Positions 23,961 to 31,491 of a stretch of 64,000 bases of DNA are shown here, piece after piece; within the stretch, counting starts at the first letter, position 1, and every line of letters starts with the position of its first letter. Both the position numbers and the translations under genes were made by a program. Where the stretch lies: positions 310,001 to 374,000 of the forward strand of contig NZ_KB893637.1 in assembly GCF_000374125.1 (NCBI RefSeq), given 5' to 3'. Below the pieces are notes generated by a model. The model was not told where the DNA came from. It did not search any database and worked only from the letters and a program-made list of their open reading frames with translations. Source of the stretch: Niabella aurantiaca DSM 17617. Lineage in GTDB: Bacteria > Bacteroidota > Bacteroidia > Chitinophagales > Chitinophagaceae.

Positions 23961-26870
23961 TTAAGCTTCCATATAAGCCTCTACCGGCTCACAGGTGCAG
24001 ATCAGGTTCCGGTCGCCCAGTGTATTGTTTACACGGGCCACGGAAGGCCAGAACTTATTGTGCGCTATGTAAGGCAGCGGGAAGGCCGCTTCTTCCCTTG
24101 AGTATCCATGCCCCCAGTTGCCGGTGATCACCGCCTGCTGGGTATGTGGTGCATTTTTAAGCGGGTTGTCCTTTACATCCCATTCCCCGGCTTCTATTTT
24201 TTGGATCTCTTTCCGGATCTGTTGCAGGGCATCACAAAAACGGTCCAGCTCTGCTTTATCCTCGCTTTCAGTAGGCTCGATCATGATGGTTCCCGGAACG
24301 GGGAAGCTCATGGTTGGGGCATGGAACCCATAGTCCATCAGCCTTTTGGCGATGTCTTCGGCCTCCACCTGTGCGGTTTTTTTAAAAGGACGCAGGTCTA
24401 CGATAAATTCATGCGCGCACAGGTTGTTGTTATTGGTGTACAAAATATCGAAATCTTCTGCCAGGCGTGCCCGCATATAATTGGCGTTAAGGATGGCGTA
24501 TTCGGTTGCCGCCTTTAATCCTTCCGCACCCAGCATCCGGATATAGGCATAAGAGATCAGCAGGATGGAAGCAGATCCATACGGAGCTGCCGATACGGCG
24601 CCCTCATGCTGCGGATGGCTCTGGCCATTGCCGTTGAGCGCGATGGTCTTTGCCTTATGTATGGAAACGTGGCCGGGCAAATGCCGGGTCAGGTGCTCTT
24701 TTACACAGATGGGTCCCATGCCGGGACCACCACCGCCGTGCGGGATGGCAAAGGTTTTGTGCAGGTTGAGGTGGCAGACATCTGCGCCGATCAGGCCGGG
24801 GGCTGTAAGCCCTACCTGGGCATTCATATTGGCGCCATCCATATATACCTGGCCACCGTTCTCATGGATGATCCGGGTGATCTCCTTAACCGTTTCTTCG
24901 TAAACGCCATAAGTGCTGGGATAGGTGATCATAATGCCGGCCAGGGTTTCGCAGTATTGCGCTGCTTTTGCTTTCAGATCTTCCACATCAATATAGCCGT
25001 TCTCCAATGCTTTTACTACAACCACCTGCATGCCGGCCATTACTGCCGAAGCGGGGTTGGTACCGTGGGCGGAAATAGGGATCAGCATTACATTCCGCTG
25101 CGGGTTGCCCTGGGCCTCATGATACGCTTTAATGGTCAACAGTCCGGCATATTCGCCCTGGGCACCACTGTTGGGCTGCAGGCTACACGCATCAAAGGCA
25201 GTGATCTGGCAAAGGTATTGTCCCAGCTCATCCACGATCTGTTTATAACCACCGGCCTGACTGGCAGGCGCAAACGGGTGGATATTGGCCCAGTGCGACC
25301 AGCTCAGGGGGATCATCTCCGTAGCTGCGTTCAGTTTCATCGTACAGCTGCCCAGTGAGATCATGGAAGTGTTCAGGGAAAGGTCTTTGTTTTCCAGATA
25401 TTTGATGTACCGCATCATCTTGCTTTCGCTGTGATACGTATTGAATATGGGATGGGTAAGATAAGCGGAGGTCCTCAGCAGGGATTCGGGGATATGCCGC
25501 AATTGCTCTTCTGTGCTTAATGAAAACGATACCGGGTTGGAGTCGTTCTCAAAACAATTGATCAGGTCGTAAAGGTCTTCGATGATGACTGTCTCGTCAA
25601 GCGAGATTCCAATATGCTGATGATCGATCTGCCGCAGGTTTATTTTCTGCTGTTCTGCCTTCTCCACGATCGGAGCGATATTGTTTACCTGTACAACGAT
25701 GGTATCAAAATACTGGTCGCTCACCAGTTTAAACCCGCGTGCTTCAATGGCTTCTCCCACGATCTGGGTGTAGATCGCGATCCGCTCCGCAATCGTTTTC
25801 AAACCCCGGGGGCCGTGATATACGGCGTACATGGCTGCCATATTGGCCAGCAGGGCCTGGGCAGTACAGATATTGGAGGTGGCCTTTTCGCGTTTGATAT
25901 GCTGTTCCCGGGTTTGCAGCGCCATGCGCAATGCCCGGTTACCACGGGCGTCTTCGCTGATGCCGATAATGCGCCCCGGGATGTTGCGCTTAAATTCGTC
26001 GGTGGCTGTCATAAACGCCGCGTGGGGCCCGCCATAACCAAGAGGCACGCCAAAGCGTTGGGCAGAACCGATGGCTACATCCGCGCCCAGTTCCCCGGGA
26101 GGCGTCAGCAGCGTCAGCGCCAGCAGATCGGTAGCCAGGGCTACATAGCCTCCTGAAGCGTGCACGGTCTCAATAAAGTACCGGTAGTCTTCGATGCTGC
26201 CCTTATTGTTTGGATATTGCACCAGGGCGCCAAAAAAAGCATCTGTAATGGAGGTATGTTTATAATCGCCTTCCACGATCTCGATGCCAAAAGGAATGGC
26301 CCGGGTATATAATACATCCTTGGTTTGCGGAAAGATCTCGGTATCGATAAAGAATTTCGGTTTCTGGATATTTTCCGAGCGGTTCTTCAGGTGAAAGAAC
26401 ATGCCCATAGCCTCGGCTGCTGCAGTAGCTTCATCCAGCAGGGAGGCGTTAGCCAGCGGAAGTGCCGTAAGGTCGCTGACAACCGTCTGGAAATTCAGCA
26501 GGCTCTCCAGGCGGCCCTGTGAGATCTCTGCCTGGTAAGGGGTATACTGTGTATACCAGCCCGGGTTCTCAAAAATATTCCTCAGGATAACGGAGGGAGT
26601 AATGGTTCCGTAATAGCCCTGGCCGATGTAGTTATGAAAGATCTTATTTTTCAGCGATACATTTTTAATATGGCGCAGGTACTCATTTTCGCTCATGGGT
26701 TTTGGAATATTCAGGCTATGCGGCATCCGGATTCCCTGGGGAACGGTTTGCCCGATCAGCGTATCCATGCTTTCGAGGCCTGTTTGAGCCAGCATTTTTT
26801 TTGTTTCTTTTGCATCCGGGCCGATGTGGCGCCTTAAAAACTCTGTCGATTGAGCGTCTAAAATATTCAT
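23961..26870 (-). CDS. gcvP: Glycine dehydrogenase (decarboxylating), P protein
   Basis: At 969 residues this is the fused, homodimer-type P protein of the glycine cleavage system. It starts FLRRHIGPDAKETKKMLAQ. The C-terminal half carries the glycine-rich PLP site with the lysine in HLNLHKTFAIPHGGGGPGMGPI-type context (HKTFAIPHGGGGPG). It decarboxylates glycine and hands the aminomethyl group to the lipoyl arm of the H protein. gcvT and gcvH are not adjacent. A -7 box TACCTTTG on the minus strand (26906-26913) lies about 36 bp upstream. Confidence 0.98.
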   Translation of the reverse strand: MNILDAQSTEFLRRHIGPDAKETKKMLAQTGLESMDTLIGQTVPQGIRMPHSLNIPKPMSENEYLRHIKNVSLKNKIFHNYIGQGYYGTITPSVILRNIFENPGWYTQYTPYQAEISQGRLESLLNFQTVVSDLTALPLANASLLDEATAAAEAMGMFFHLKNRSENIQKPKFFIDTEIFPQTKDVLYTRAIPFGIEIVEGDYKHTSITDAFFGALVQYPNNKGSIEDYRYFIETVHASGGYVALATDLLALTLLTPPGELGADVAIGSAQRFGVPLGYGGPHAAFMTATDEFKRNIPGRIIGISEDARGNRALRMALQTREQHIKREKATSNICTAQALLANMAAMYAVYHGPRGLKTIAERIAIYTQIVGEAIEARGFKLVSDQYFDTIVVQVNNIAPIVEKAEQQKINLRQIDHQHIGISLDETVIIEDLYDLINCFENDSNPVSFSLSTEEQLRHIPESLLRTSAYLTHPIFNTYHSESKMMRYIKYLENKDLSLNTSMISLGSCTMKLNAATEMIPLSWSHWANIHPFAPASQAGGYKQIVDELGQYLCQITAFDACSLQPNSGAQGEYAGLLTIKAYHEAQGNPQRNVMLIPISAHGTNPASAVMAGMQVVVVKALENGYIDVEDLKAKAAQYCETLAGIMITYPSTYGVYEETVKEITRIIHENGGQVYMDGANMNAQVGLTAPGLIGADVCHLNLHKTFAIPHGGGGPGMGPICVKEHLTRHLPGHVSIHKAKTIALNGNGQSHPQHEGAVSAAPYGSASILLISYAYIRMLGAEGLKAATEYAILNANYMRARLAEDFDILYTNNNNLCAHEFIVDLRPFKKTAQVEAEDIAKRLMDYGFHAPTMSFPVPGTIMIEPTESEDKAELDRFCDALQQIRKEIQKIEAGEWDVKDNPLKNAPHTQQAVITGNWGHGYSREEAAFPLPYIAHNKFWPSVARVNNTLGDRNLICTCEPVEAYMEA

Positions 26871-26905
26871 ATAACTTCTGAGGTGTTAAGTATAATTGAG
26901 GTGTG

Positions 26906-26913
26906 CAAAGGTA
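26906..26913 (-). promoter_or_regulatory. Candidate -7 box (TACCTTTG) for gcvP
   Basis: It matches TAnnTTTG on the minus strand, 36 bp before the gcvP start. No glycine riboswitch is seen in the leader. Confidence 0.45.
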
Positions 26914-27261
26914 CATGCATTTTATGAGAAAAACCGGTTTGCGCAAGCAGGACAAAGGGAACGCCAACGCGGGGTGGGTAGACCGCGAGTTTTTATAAGG
27001 TGACTGTTTTTTTATAGACTGTTTAATGTTTTTTCCGATTTGTGATTTTTTATTTATCAAACCGTTTTTTTTGTTATAAATCCTCAAAATATGGTCCGGG
27101 AAAATAAAAAATGATTCAACCGATTGCGCACCCCGAAATACCTGCCGGAGTACCTGCCTTAAAATGCCATCCCGTGCCGGACCTGATGTTGATAAAAAAA
27201 ACTGTTCCGGTATCAGGAACAGCTTTCCGAACGCCTTTGTTGTAAGCTTTTATTTTTTCTT
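26914..27261. other. Gene-poor stretch upstream of gcvP
   Basis: About 350 bp are without a convincing gene. It is AT-rich around 27000-27110 with short poly-T runs. The bases nearest the MITE-like element read on the minus strand as EEEKIKAYNKG followed by low-quality codons. This could be a worn remnant but is too short to assign. Confidence 0.4.
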
Positions 27262-27265
27262 CCTC

Positions 27266-27617
27266 AGAAACTGTTTAGAAACGATCCGGGAGCATTCGTA
27301 TAACCATTAAAAGGTACCAGCTTTTTATCGTCTCTACTTGGGGCTTCGCTGTAGCCGTCATCTATAAAAAGCGGGGTTCAACGATCATTTTGGCAAAAGA
27401 GGCATGGCCTCGGAAGATCCGGCAAGAACGGGTTTCAACCCGTTTATACGTCCAAAAGAGCAACAGAGAGCCATGGGCTCGGGGCATAATGATCCGTGCC
27501 GATGGCACTTATGAAATTACGGCTTCGTTAAGGCCGTGCTAAAGCGCGGCTTTAACGACAACGACGCGCCGGATGGCGCTTATAAGGGGGACCAAATATT
27601 ATTTTTAAACAGTTTCT
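27266..27617. mobile_element. MITE-like non-coding element with terminal inverted repeats
   Basis: The left end AGAAACTGTTTAGAAA (27266-27281) and the reverse complement of the right end (27602-27617) agree at 15 of 16 positions. Outside them CCTC (left) and CCTCTG (right, complement) extend the similarity with a 2-base gap. The 352-bp interior has no transposase and contains an imperfect hairpin near 27525-27560 (CGTTAAGGCCG / CGGCTTTAACG). No target duplication is evident. It abuts the broken end of a nuclease gene, so insertion with local deletion is plausible. The parent transposon family is not identified. Confidence 0.55.
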
Positions 27618-27818
27618 CAGAGGTCCGTTTTTCTCCTGCGGATCGTATATCAGGTTGCGTATTACTTTACGCCTTCTGAACAACTCGTTAAGAAATGCGA
27701 TCAGCAGGTACTTGTTAGGCTCTGATCCGAATATTCTTTTGAACCCAAAATCGGTTAGCGGGTCTATATACCGGCCAATGGGCGGCATCGTGTTTTTCTG
27801 CGTGTTTCTCATAATCAT
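27618..27818 (-). pseudogene. N-terminal fragment of an Rpn/PD-(D/E)XK transposase-like nuclease
   Basis: The first ~60 residues (GRYIDPLTDFGFKRIFGSEPN) match the conserved start of the Rpn/PDDEXK_2 family, whose members are usually about 280-310 residues. The frame then enters the MITE-like element (RNCLKIIFGPP...) and stops, losing the nuclease core (the Asp, Glu and Lys of PD-(D/E)XK). Such genes move and decay often in Bacteroidota. The missing part is not found on the other side of the element. It is probably non-functional. Confidence 0.7.
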
Positions 27819-27840
27819 GTGTGTTTTTCAGCATCAAAGG

Positions 27841-28096
27841 TAAAATGACTATCTCAATTGAGGGGGTAATTGCGATCCTTTTGGGCCTGCCTGGTCCCCC
27901 GAAAGAAAGGAACTGTATCGAAGTCGTTCTATAACATATGGGCGTTCTGAACTTCTGCCTGGCGGGCGGGCGCCCGGCATCTGCTGACGGATCATCATCT
28001 TTAGGTGTGAAGCAATCCCATAGCTCCTGTCGGATTTGGATAGTACCATTTGATTTTTATGGAGGATTTGAATCTGCTTGCTACCTGCTAAAGGAT
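27841..28096. other. Non-coding gap before the YkgJ-type gene
   Basis: The gap runs from the nuclease fragment to the -7 box of the next gene. It contains a short GC-rich inverted repeat around 27960-27976 (GGCGGGCGGGCGCCCGGC) and no convincing gene; the minus-strand frame through it is low-complexity. Confidence 0.4.
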
Positions 28097-28104
28097 TAAT
28101 TTTG
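28097..28104 (+). promoter_or_regulatory. Candidate -7 box (TAATTTTG) for the YkgJ-type gene
   Basis: It is a TAnnTTTG match 28 bp before the ATG; the -33 region is weak. Confidence 0.45.
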
Positions 28105-28132
28105 CAACTACTAAACAGGAAGGGGCCGGATC

Positions 28133-28621
28133 ATGACAACAGACGCATTACAAAACTGGGAGAAAAAAACAAAAGAGCATCGGAAAAGTTATCAGCAGTT
28201 TTTAAAACGGGCCGATAAGAACAAGGTGCTGAAGCAATTGCCCGTACTGCATGAGGAAGCGTTTGAAGCAGTGGATTGCCTGACCTGCGCCCGTTGCTGC
28301 AAAAACTATTCGCCCCGGTTTAAGACCCCCGATGTAAAACGCATTGCCCGGGGGCTGGGGTTGAAAGAAAGTGTGTTTATCGATACTTATCTGAAGGTGG
28401 ATGAAGACGGGGATTTTGTAGTCAAGCAGTCGCCCTGTCCTTTCCTCAACCCGGACAACACCTGCAGCATTTATGAAATGCGTCCTTCGGACTGTGCCCG
28501 GTTTCCTTATACGGATGAAGATGTTCTGATCAAACGGCCGGCGCTGACGCTCAAGAACAGCGAGTTTTGCCCCATCACATATTATGTATTGGAAAAGCTG
28601 ATCGCAGGGGCTTTAAAATAG
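28133..28621 (+). CDS. YkgJ-family cysteine-cluster protein (zinc/iron-chelating domain)
   Basis: The 162-residue cytoplasmic protein has the clustered cysteines of the family: CLTCARCC (residues about 47-54), SPCPFL (about 101-106) and TCSIYEMRPSDCARFP (about 110-125). Together they are thought to bind a metal, zinc or an iron-sulfur centre. The biochemical role is unknown in the family. It probably forms an operon with the next gene (12 bp gap). Confidence 0.88.
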   Translation: MTTDALQNWEKKTKEHRKSYQQFLKRADKNKVLKQLPVLHEEAFEAVDCLTCARCCKNYSPRFKTPDVKRIARGLGLKESVFIDTYLKVDEDGDFVVKQSPCPFLNPDNTCSIYEMRPSDCARFPYTDEDVLIKRPALTLKNSEFCPITYYVLEKLIAGALK

Positions 28622-28633
28622 TGTTGTATTTTT

Positions 28634-29080
28634 ATGAGAAAAACCATGCCTGTTACTGATCTCACAAAAACAGATGCCGAAAATATTCAGGCCATTCTTC
28701 AATACATCCTGGAGAACGGAGCGATCCATAAGGATCTTGTGCCGGAGGCGCTCGGGCATATCCAGCCCCCGCAATATGCCCGTTACCGGAACCTGATCCT
28801 GGAGCTTGATCCGGCCGTTGTGGAATATGACCCGCAAAGCAATAACCAGGGATTGCCGGCAACGGAGCATCTGGAGATCTATATGGAGCATGGAGGCTTC
28901 CTGCATTTTTTTAATGCAGAGCTTGCCCGGATGCAACAGACCGCGAGCAGCCGCCTGCAAACCGACGCACAGCAGCGTGCGGCGAACGCAGGAAAGGCGG
29001 CCGGTAGCAGGGCCACGATTGCCATGATCCTGGCCATTATTGCGCTGGTGATCGAGATCCTGATCATTCTGTTCAAATGA
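28634..29080 (+). CDS. Small protein with one C-terminal membrane anchor
   Basis: The 148-residue product has an acidic helical N-terminal part (AENIQAILQYILENG), a Gln/Ala-rich stretch (about 105-125) and a single C-terminal hydrophobic helix (IAMILAIIALVIEILIILF). It would thus be tail-anchored with the bulk in the cytoplasm. No domain is recognised. It follows the YkgJ-type gene closely and probably shares its promoter. Confidence 0.65.
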   Translation: MRKTMPVTDLTKTDAENIQAILQYILENGAIHKDLVPEALGHIQPPQYARYRNLILELDPAVVEYDPQSNNQGLPATEHLEIYMEHGGFLHFFNAELARMQQTASSRLQTDAQQRAANAGKAAGSRATIAMILAIIALVIEILIILFK

Positions 29081-29127
29081 TGGTTTTTATTGATGTACCA
29101 TTTGTTTTGAATCGTTGAGCTTTTTAC

Positions 29128-29139
29128 GCAATCGTTACC
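29128..29139. promoter_or_regulatory. Candidate LacI-type operator half upstream of the second sulfatase gene
   Basis: TTACGCAATCGTT shares 13 bases with the reverse complement of the palindrome upstream of the GH106 operon (31321-31338). The right half (ACC) is degenerate, so this is a partial operator. No CAGGAC repeat accompanies it. Confidence 0.35.
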
Positions 29140-29303
29140 GGAACCGGGAGCCATTGCTATCTGCTTTATTATAAAAGAGATAGCCGGCGGCCGGTAATAA
29201 AGATCCGCTTTACATAACGGCGCAGAACCGCTTCTGTGGAAGGATGGTAAACGGGCTGGGAAAAAAACAACCGTATTTTTGGAAACACTATTATTTATTT
29301 GCC

Positions 29304-30752
29304 ATGACCCCCAGGTTTTACAGAAACAGCGGTCTGATACCGGTACTGATCATTTTATTATTAGTAGCGGAAGGAAGCCTCATAAAAATTGCAGCACAGC
29401 AGCGTCCCAATATTGTATTGATCCTTGCAGATGACCTCGGCTATGGCGACGTTGGTGTTTACGGGCAGCAAAAAATCAGGACACCTCATATCGACCGGCT
29501 TGCGCGGGAGGGGAAAACATTTCGCCAGTTTTACACGGGCACGGCTGTTTGCGCACCTTCAAGATCCTCGCTGCTAACGGGCCAGCATACCGGGCATACG
29601 CCAATACGCGGAAATAAAAGAGTGGTACCGGAGGGACAGTGGCCATTGCCGGCAGGCACGCATACCATCGCGCAGTTGCTGAAAAACACCGGATATACAA
29701 CAGGGTGCTTTGGCAAATGGGGTCTGGGGTTCCCGGGTTCTTCAGGCGATCCTGTGAAGCAGGGGTTTGACCGGTTCTATGGATATAATTGCCAGACGCT
29801 TGCTCATGATTATTTTCCGGATCATTTGTGGGACAACGGCCGGCGTATCGAATTTCCAAATACGCGGGGATCGCAAAAATGTTATGCGGCAGAAGCAATA
29901 CATGATCGCGCCCTGGCCTTTATCCAGCAGAACCGGGACGGTCCTTTCTTTCTGTTCCTGGCATATACCCTGCCCCATGCGGCACTGCAGTTGCCAGAGG
30001 ATGATACACTTTTGGCATACTATAAAAAGGCATTTCATGAAACGCCGGTGCCCGTGCCCGGAACGTGGGATGGAAAAGGATATCGGCCACAGGCATACCC
30101 AAAAGCGGCCTATGCGGCTATGGTGGGTAAACTGGACGGTTATGTGGGGGATATAATGAGCCGTTTGAAAGCCCTGGGTATCGACAAAAACACATTGGTG
30201 ATTTTCAGCAGTGACAACGGGCCACATAAAGAAGGGGGCAATGATCCTGTTTTCTTTAACAGCAGCGGAGGACTTAAAGGAATCAAAAGGGACCTGTATG
30301 AAGGAGGAATCCGTGCTCCGTTCATTACCCGGTGGCCCGGGAAAATAAAAGCCGGTACCCGGTCGGATTTTTCCGGCGCCTTCTGGGATCTGCTGCCCAC
30401 TTTTGCAGCACTGGCAGGGACTGAAGTGCCGGCGGACGTGGACGGGATCTCTATTGTTCCTGCTTTGCTTGGTGAAAAGCAAAAAGAGCATCCGTTCCTG
30501 TATTGGGAGCTTCATGAAGATGGCGGGAAACAGGCCGTGCGGATGGGGCGCTGGAAAGGGGTCCGGAAGAATGTTTTTGAAAGTGATGCTGCTGCGGTTG
30601 AGTTGTACGATTTACGGACCGACCCGGGCGAACAGCAGAATGTTGCTGCAACGCATCCGCAGATCGTATCGGCAATAGCCGGCATTATGAGCCGGTCGCA
30701 TACAGAAAATCCCAATTTTCCTTTTGTCAGCCGTCCCGTAAAAAAGGAATGA
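29304..30752 (+). CDS. Exported sulfatase (S1 family, FGly type)
   Basis: The 482-residue enzyme starts at 29304 with a signal peptide (GLIPVLIILLLVAEGS). It has LADDLGYGDVG, the classical signature Cys83-Ala-Pro-Ser-Arg (C-x-P-S-R) matured to formylglycine, GKWGLG (Gly where the first sulfatase has His) and SSDNGPH. It removes sulfate esters from glycans in the periplasm. It stands at the left border of the pectin-type locus, 185 bp before rhaM, so it may act on the same substrate or on a sulfated side chain. That is unexpected for plant rhamnogalacturonan, which is not sulfated. Confidence 0.93.
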   Translation: MTPRFYRNSGLIPVLIILLLVAEGSLIKIAAQQRPNIVLILADDLGYGDVGVYGQQKIRTPHIDRLAREGKTFRQFYTGTAVCAPSRSSLLTGQHTGHTPIRGNKRVVPEGQWPLPAGTHTIAQLLKNTGYTTGCFGKWGLGFPGSSGDPVKQGFDRFYGYNCQTLAHDYFPDHLWDNGRRIEFPNTRGSQKCYAAEAIHDRALAFIQQNRDGPFFLFLAYTLPHAALQLPEDDTLLAYYKKAFHETPVPVPGTWDGKGYRPQAYPKAAYAAMVGKLDGYVGDIMSRLKALGIDKNTLVIFSSDNGPHKEGGNDPVFFNSSGGLKGIKRDLYEGGIRAPFITRWPGKIKAGTRSDFSGAFWDLLPTFAALAGTEVPADVDGISIVPALLGEKQKEHPFLYWELHEDGGKQAVRMGRWKGVRKNVFESDAAAVELYDLRTDPGEQQNVAATHPQIVSAIAGIMSRSHTENPNFPFVSRPVKKE

Positions 30753-30843
30753 TCAAACGGGCGCACCCGGCCTGCAAGTGTATGCTCTATATCTCCATAC
30801 CCCTTCTTAATATTTGTTTAATTTACAATTAAATAGAGGTGTT

Positions 30844-30888
30844 CAGGACGGGTCAGGACGGCTAATAGAAAAAACGGTCCTATTTTAG
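30844..30888 (+). promoter_or_regulatory. PUL promoter 1 (rhaM): twin CAGGACGG repeats and -7 box
   Basis: Direct repeats CAGGACGG at 30844-30851 and 30854-30861 lie 10 bp apart. The -7 box TATTTTAG (30881-30888) starts exactly 27 bp after the start of the second repeat. The second repeat covers the place where a -33 TTTG would be. Transcription would start near 30894, 44 bp before rhaM. Confidence 0.75.
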
Positions 30889-30937
30889 TTGCATGCCCCC
30901 ATTGGCACACAGAAAAAATATTCCATAAAACAGTGTT

Positions 30938-31252
30938 ATGCAACGGATCGCTTTTAAAATGAAATTGTTTAATGGGTATGAAGCCGAGTACAAAAAACGG
31001 CATGATGCCTTGTGGCCCGAATTGCGGGAGCTGCTGAAGCAGACAGGCGTGCAGGACTACAGTATTTTTTGGGACGAGCAGACCAACGATCTGTTTGGCG
31101 TATTGACGCTGGAAGAAAACAGCACCATGGACGATCTGCCGGCCCACCCCGTAATGCAAAAGTGGTGGACCTTTATGTGCGACATCATGGAAACCAACCC
31201 CGACCGTTCGCCGGTATCCATGCCTCTTAAGGAATTGTTCCATCTCCAATAG
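30938..31252 (+). CDS. rhaM: L-rhamnose mutarotase
   Basis: The 104-residue protein matches the small RhaM family: MQRIAFKMKLFNGYEAEYKK, then RHDALWPEL (His22), LFGVLTLEE, and the conserved C-terminal KWWTFMCDIMETNPD. It converts alpha and beta anomers of L-rhamnose in the cytoplasm, speeding its entry into the isomerase pathway. It has its own promoter of the locus-wide type, placing rhamnose catabolism under the same control as the polysaccharide-degrading genes. The other rhamnose catabolic genes are not in the window. Confidence 0.93.
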   Translation: MQRIAFKMKLFNGYEAEYKKRHDALWPELRELLKQTGVQDYSIFWDEQTNDLFGVLTLEENSTMDDLPAHPVMQKWWTFMCDIMETNPDRSPVSMPLKELFHLQ

Positions 31253-31320
31253 TGCATGCATGGCGCTGACAACGCTCCGTTGAAGGGAACGGAAGATCCG
31301 GGTTTGGGGGGTAAACGAAC

Positions 31321-31338
31321 TATGCAAACGATTGCGTA
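31321..31338. promoter_or_regulatory. LacI-like palindromic operator upstream of the GH106 operon
   Basis: TATGCAAACGATTGCGTA contains the near-palindrome GCAAACGATTGC (31324-31335), the GCAAnCGnTTGC pattern typical of LacI/CcpA-family operators. It starts 31 bp before the first CAGGAC repeat of this promoter. Confidence 0.6.
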
Positions 31339-31354
31339 AATAAACCTTAATTTT

Positions 31355-31399
31355 CAGGACGGTACAGGACAGGGAGGGAGCCGTTAAACTCTATTTTTG
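31355..31399 (+). promoter_or_regulatory. PUL promoter 2 (GH106 operon): twin CAGGAC repeats and -7 box
   Basis: CAGGACGG (31355-31362) and CAGGACAG (31365-31372) are 10 bp apart. The -7 box TATTTTTG (31392-31399) starts exactly 27 bp after the start of the second repeat. The predicted start is near 31405, giving an ~87-nt leader before the ATG at 31492. Confidence 0.75.
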
Positions 31400-31491
31400 A
31401 AGCATTGTCATACGGAAGTTGACGGTTGAGCAGACTGCTGGCGGAAATGGCTTCCTGTCAGAAGGACCAGGGGCGCATCGGCTCCGATATT

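Noticed and set aside
25614-26156. Plus-strand open frame within gcvP
   Set aside because: It is a shadow of the fused P protein on the other strand and shows no domain.
27849-28049. 66-codon minus-strand open frame after the nuclease fragment
   Set aside because: It is rich in Pro, Arg and Ser with no domain, and crosses a GC-rich inverted repeat; more likely non-coding.
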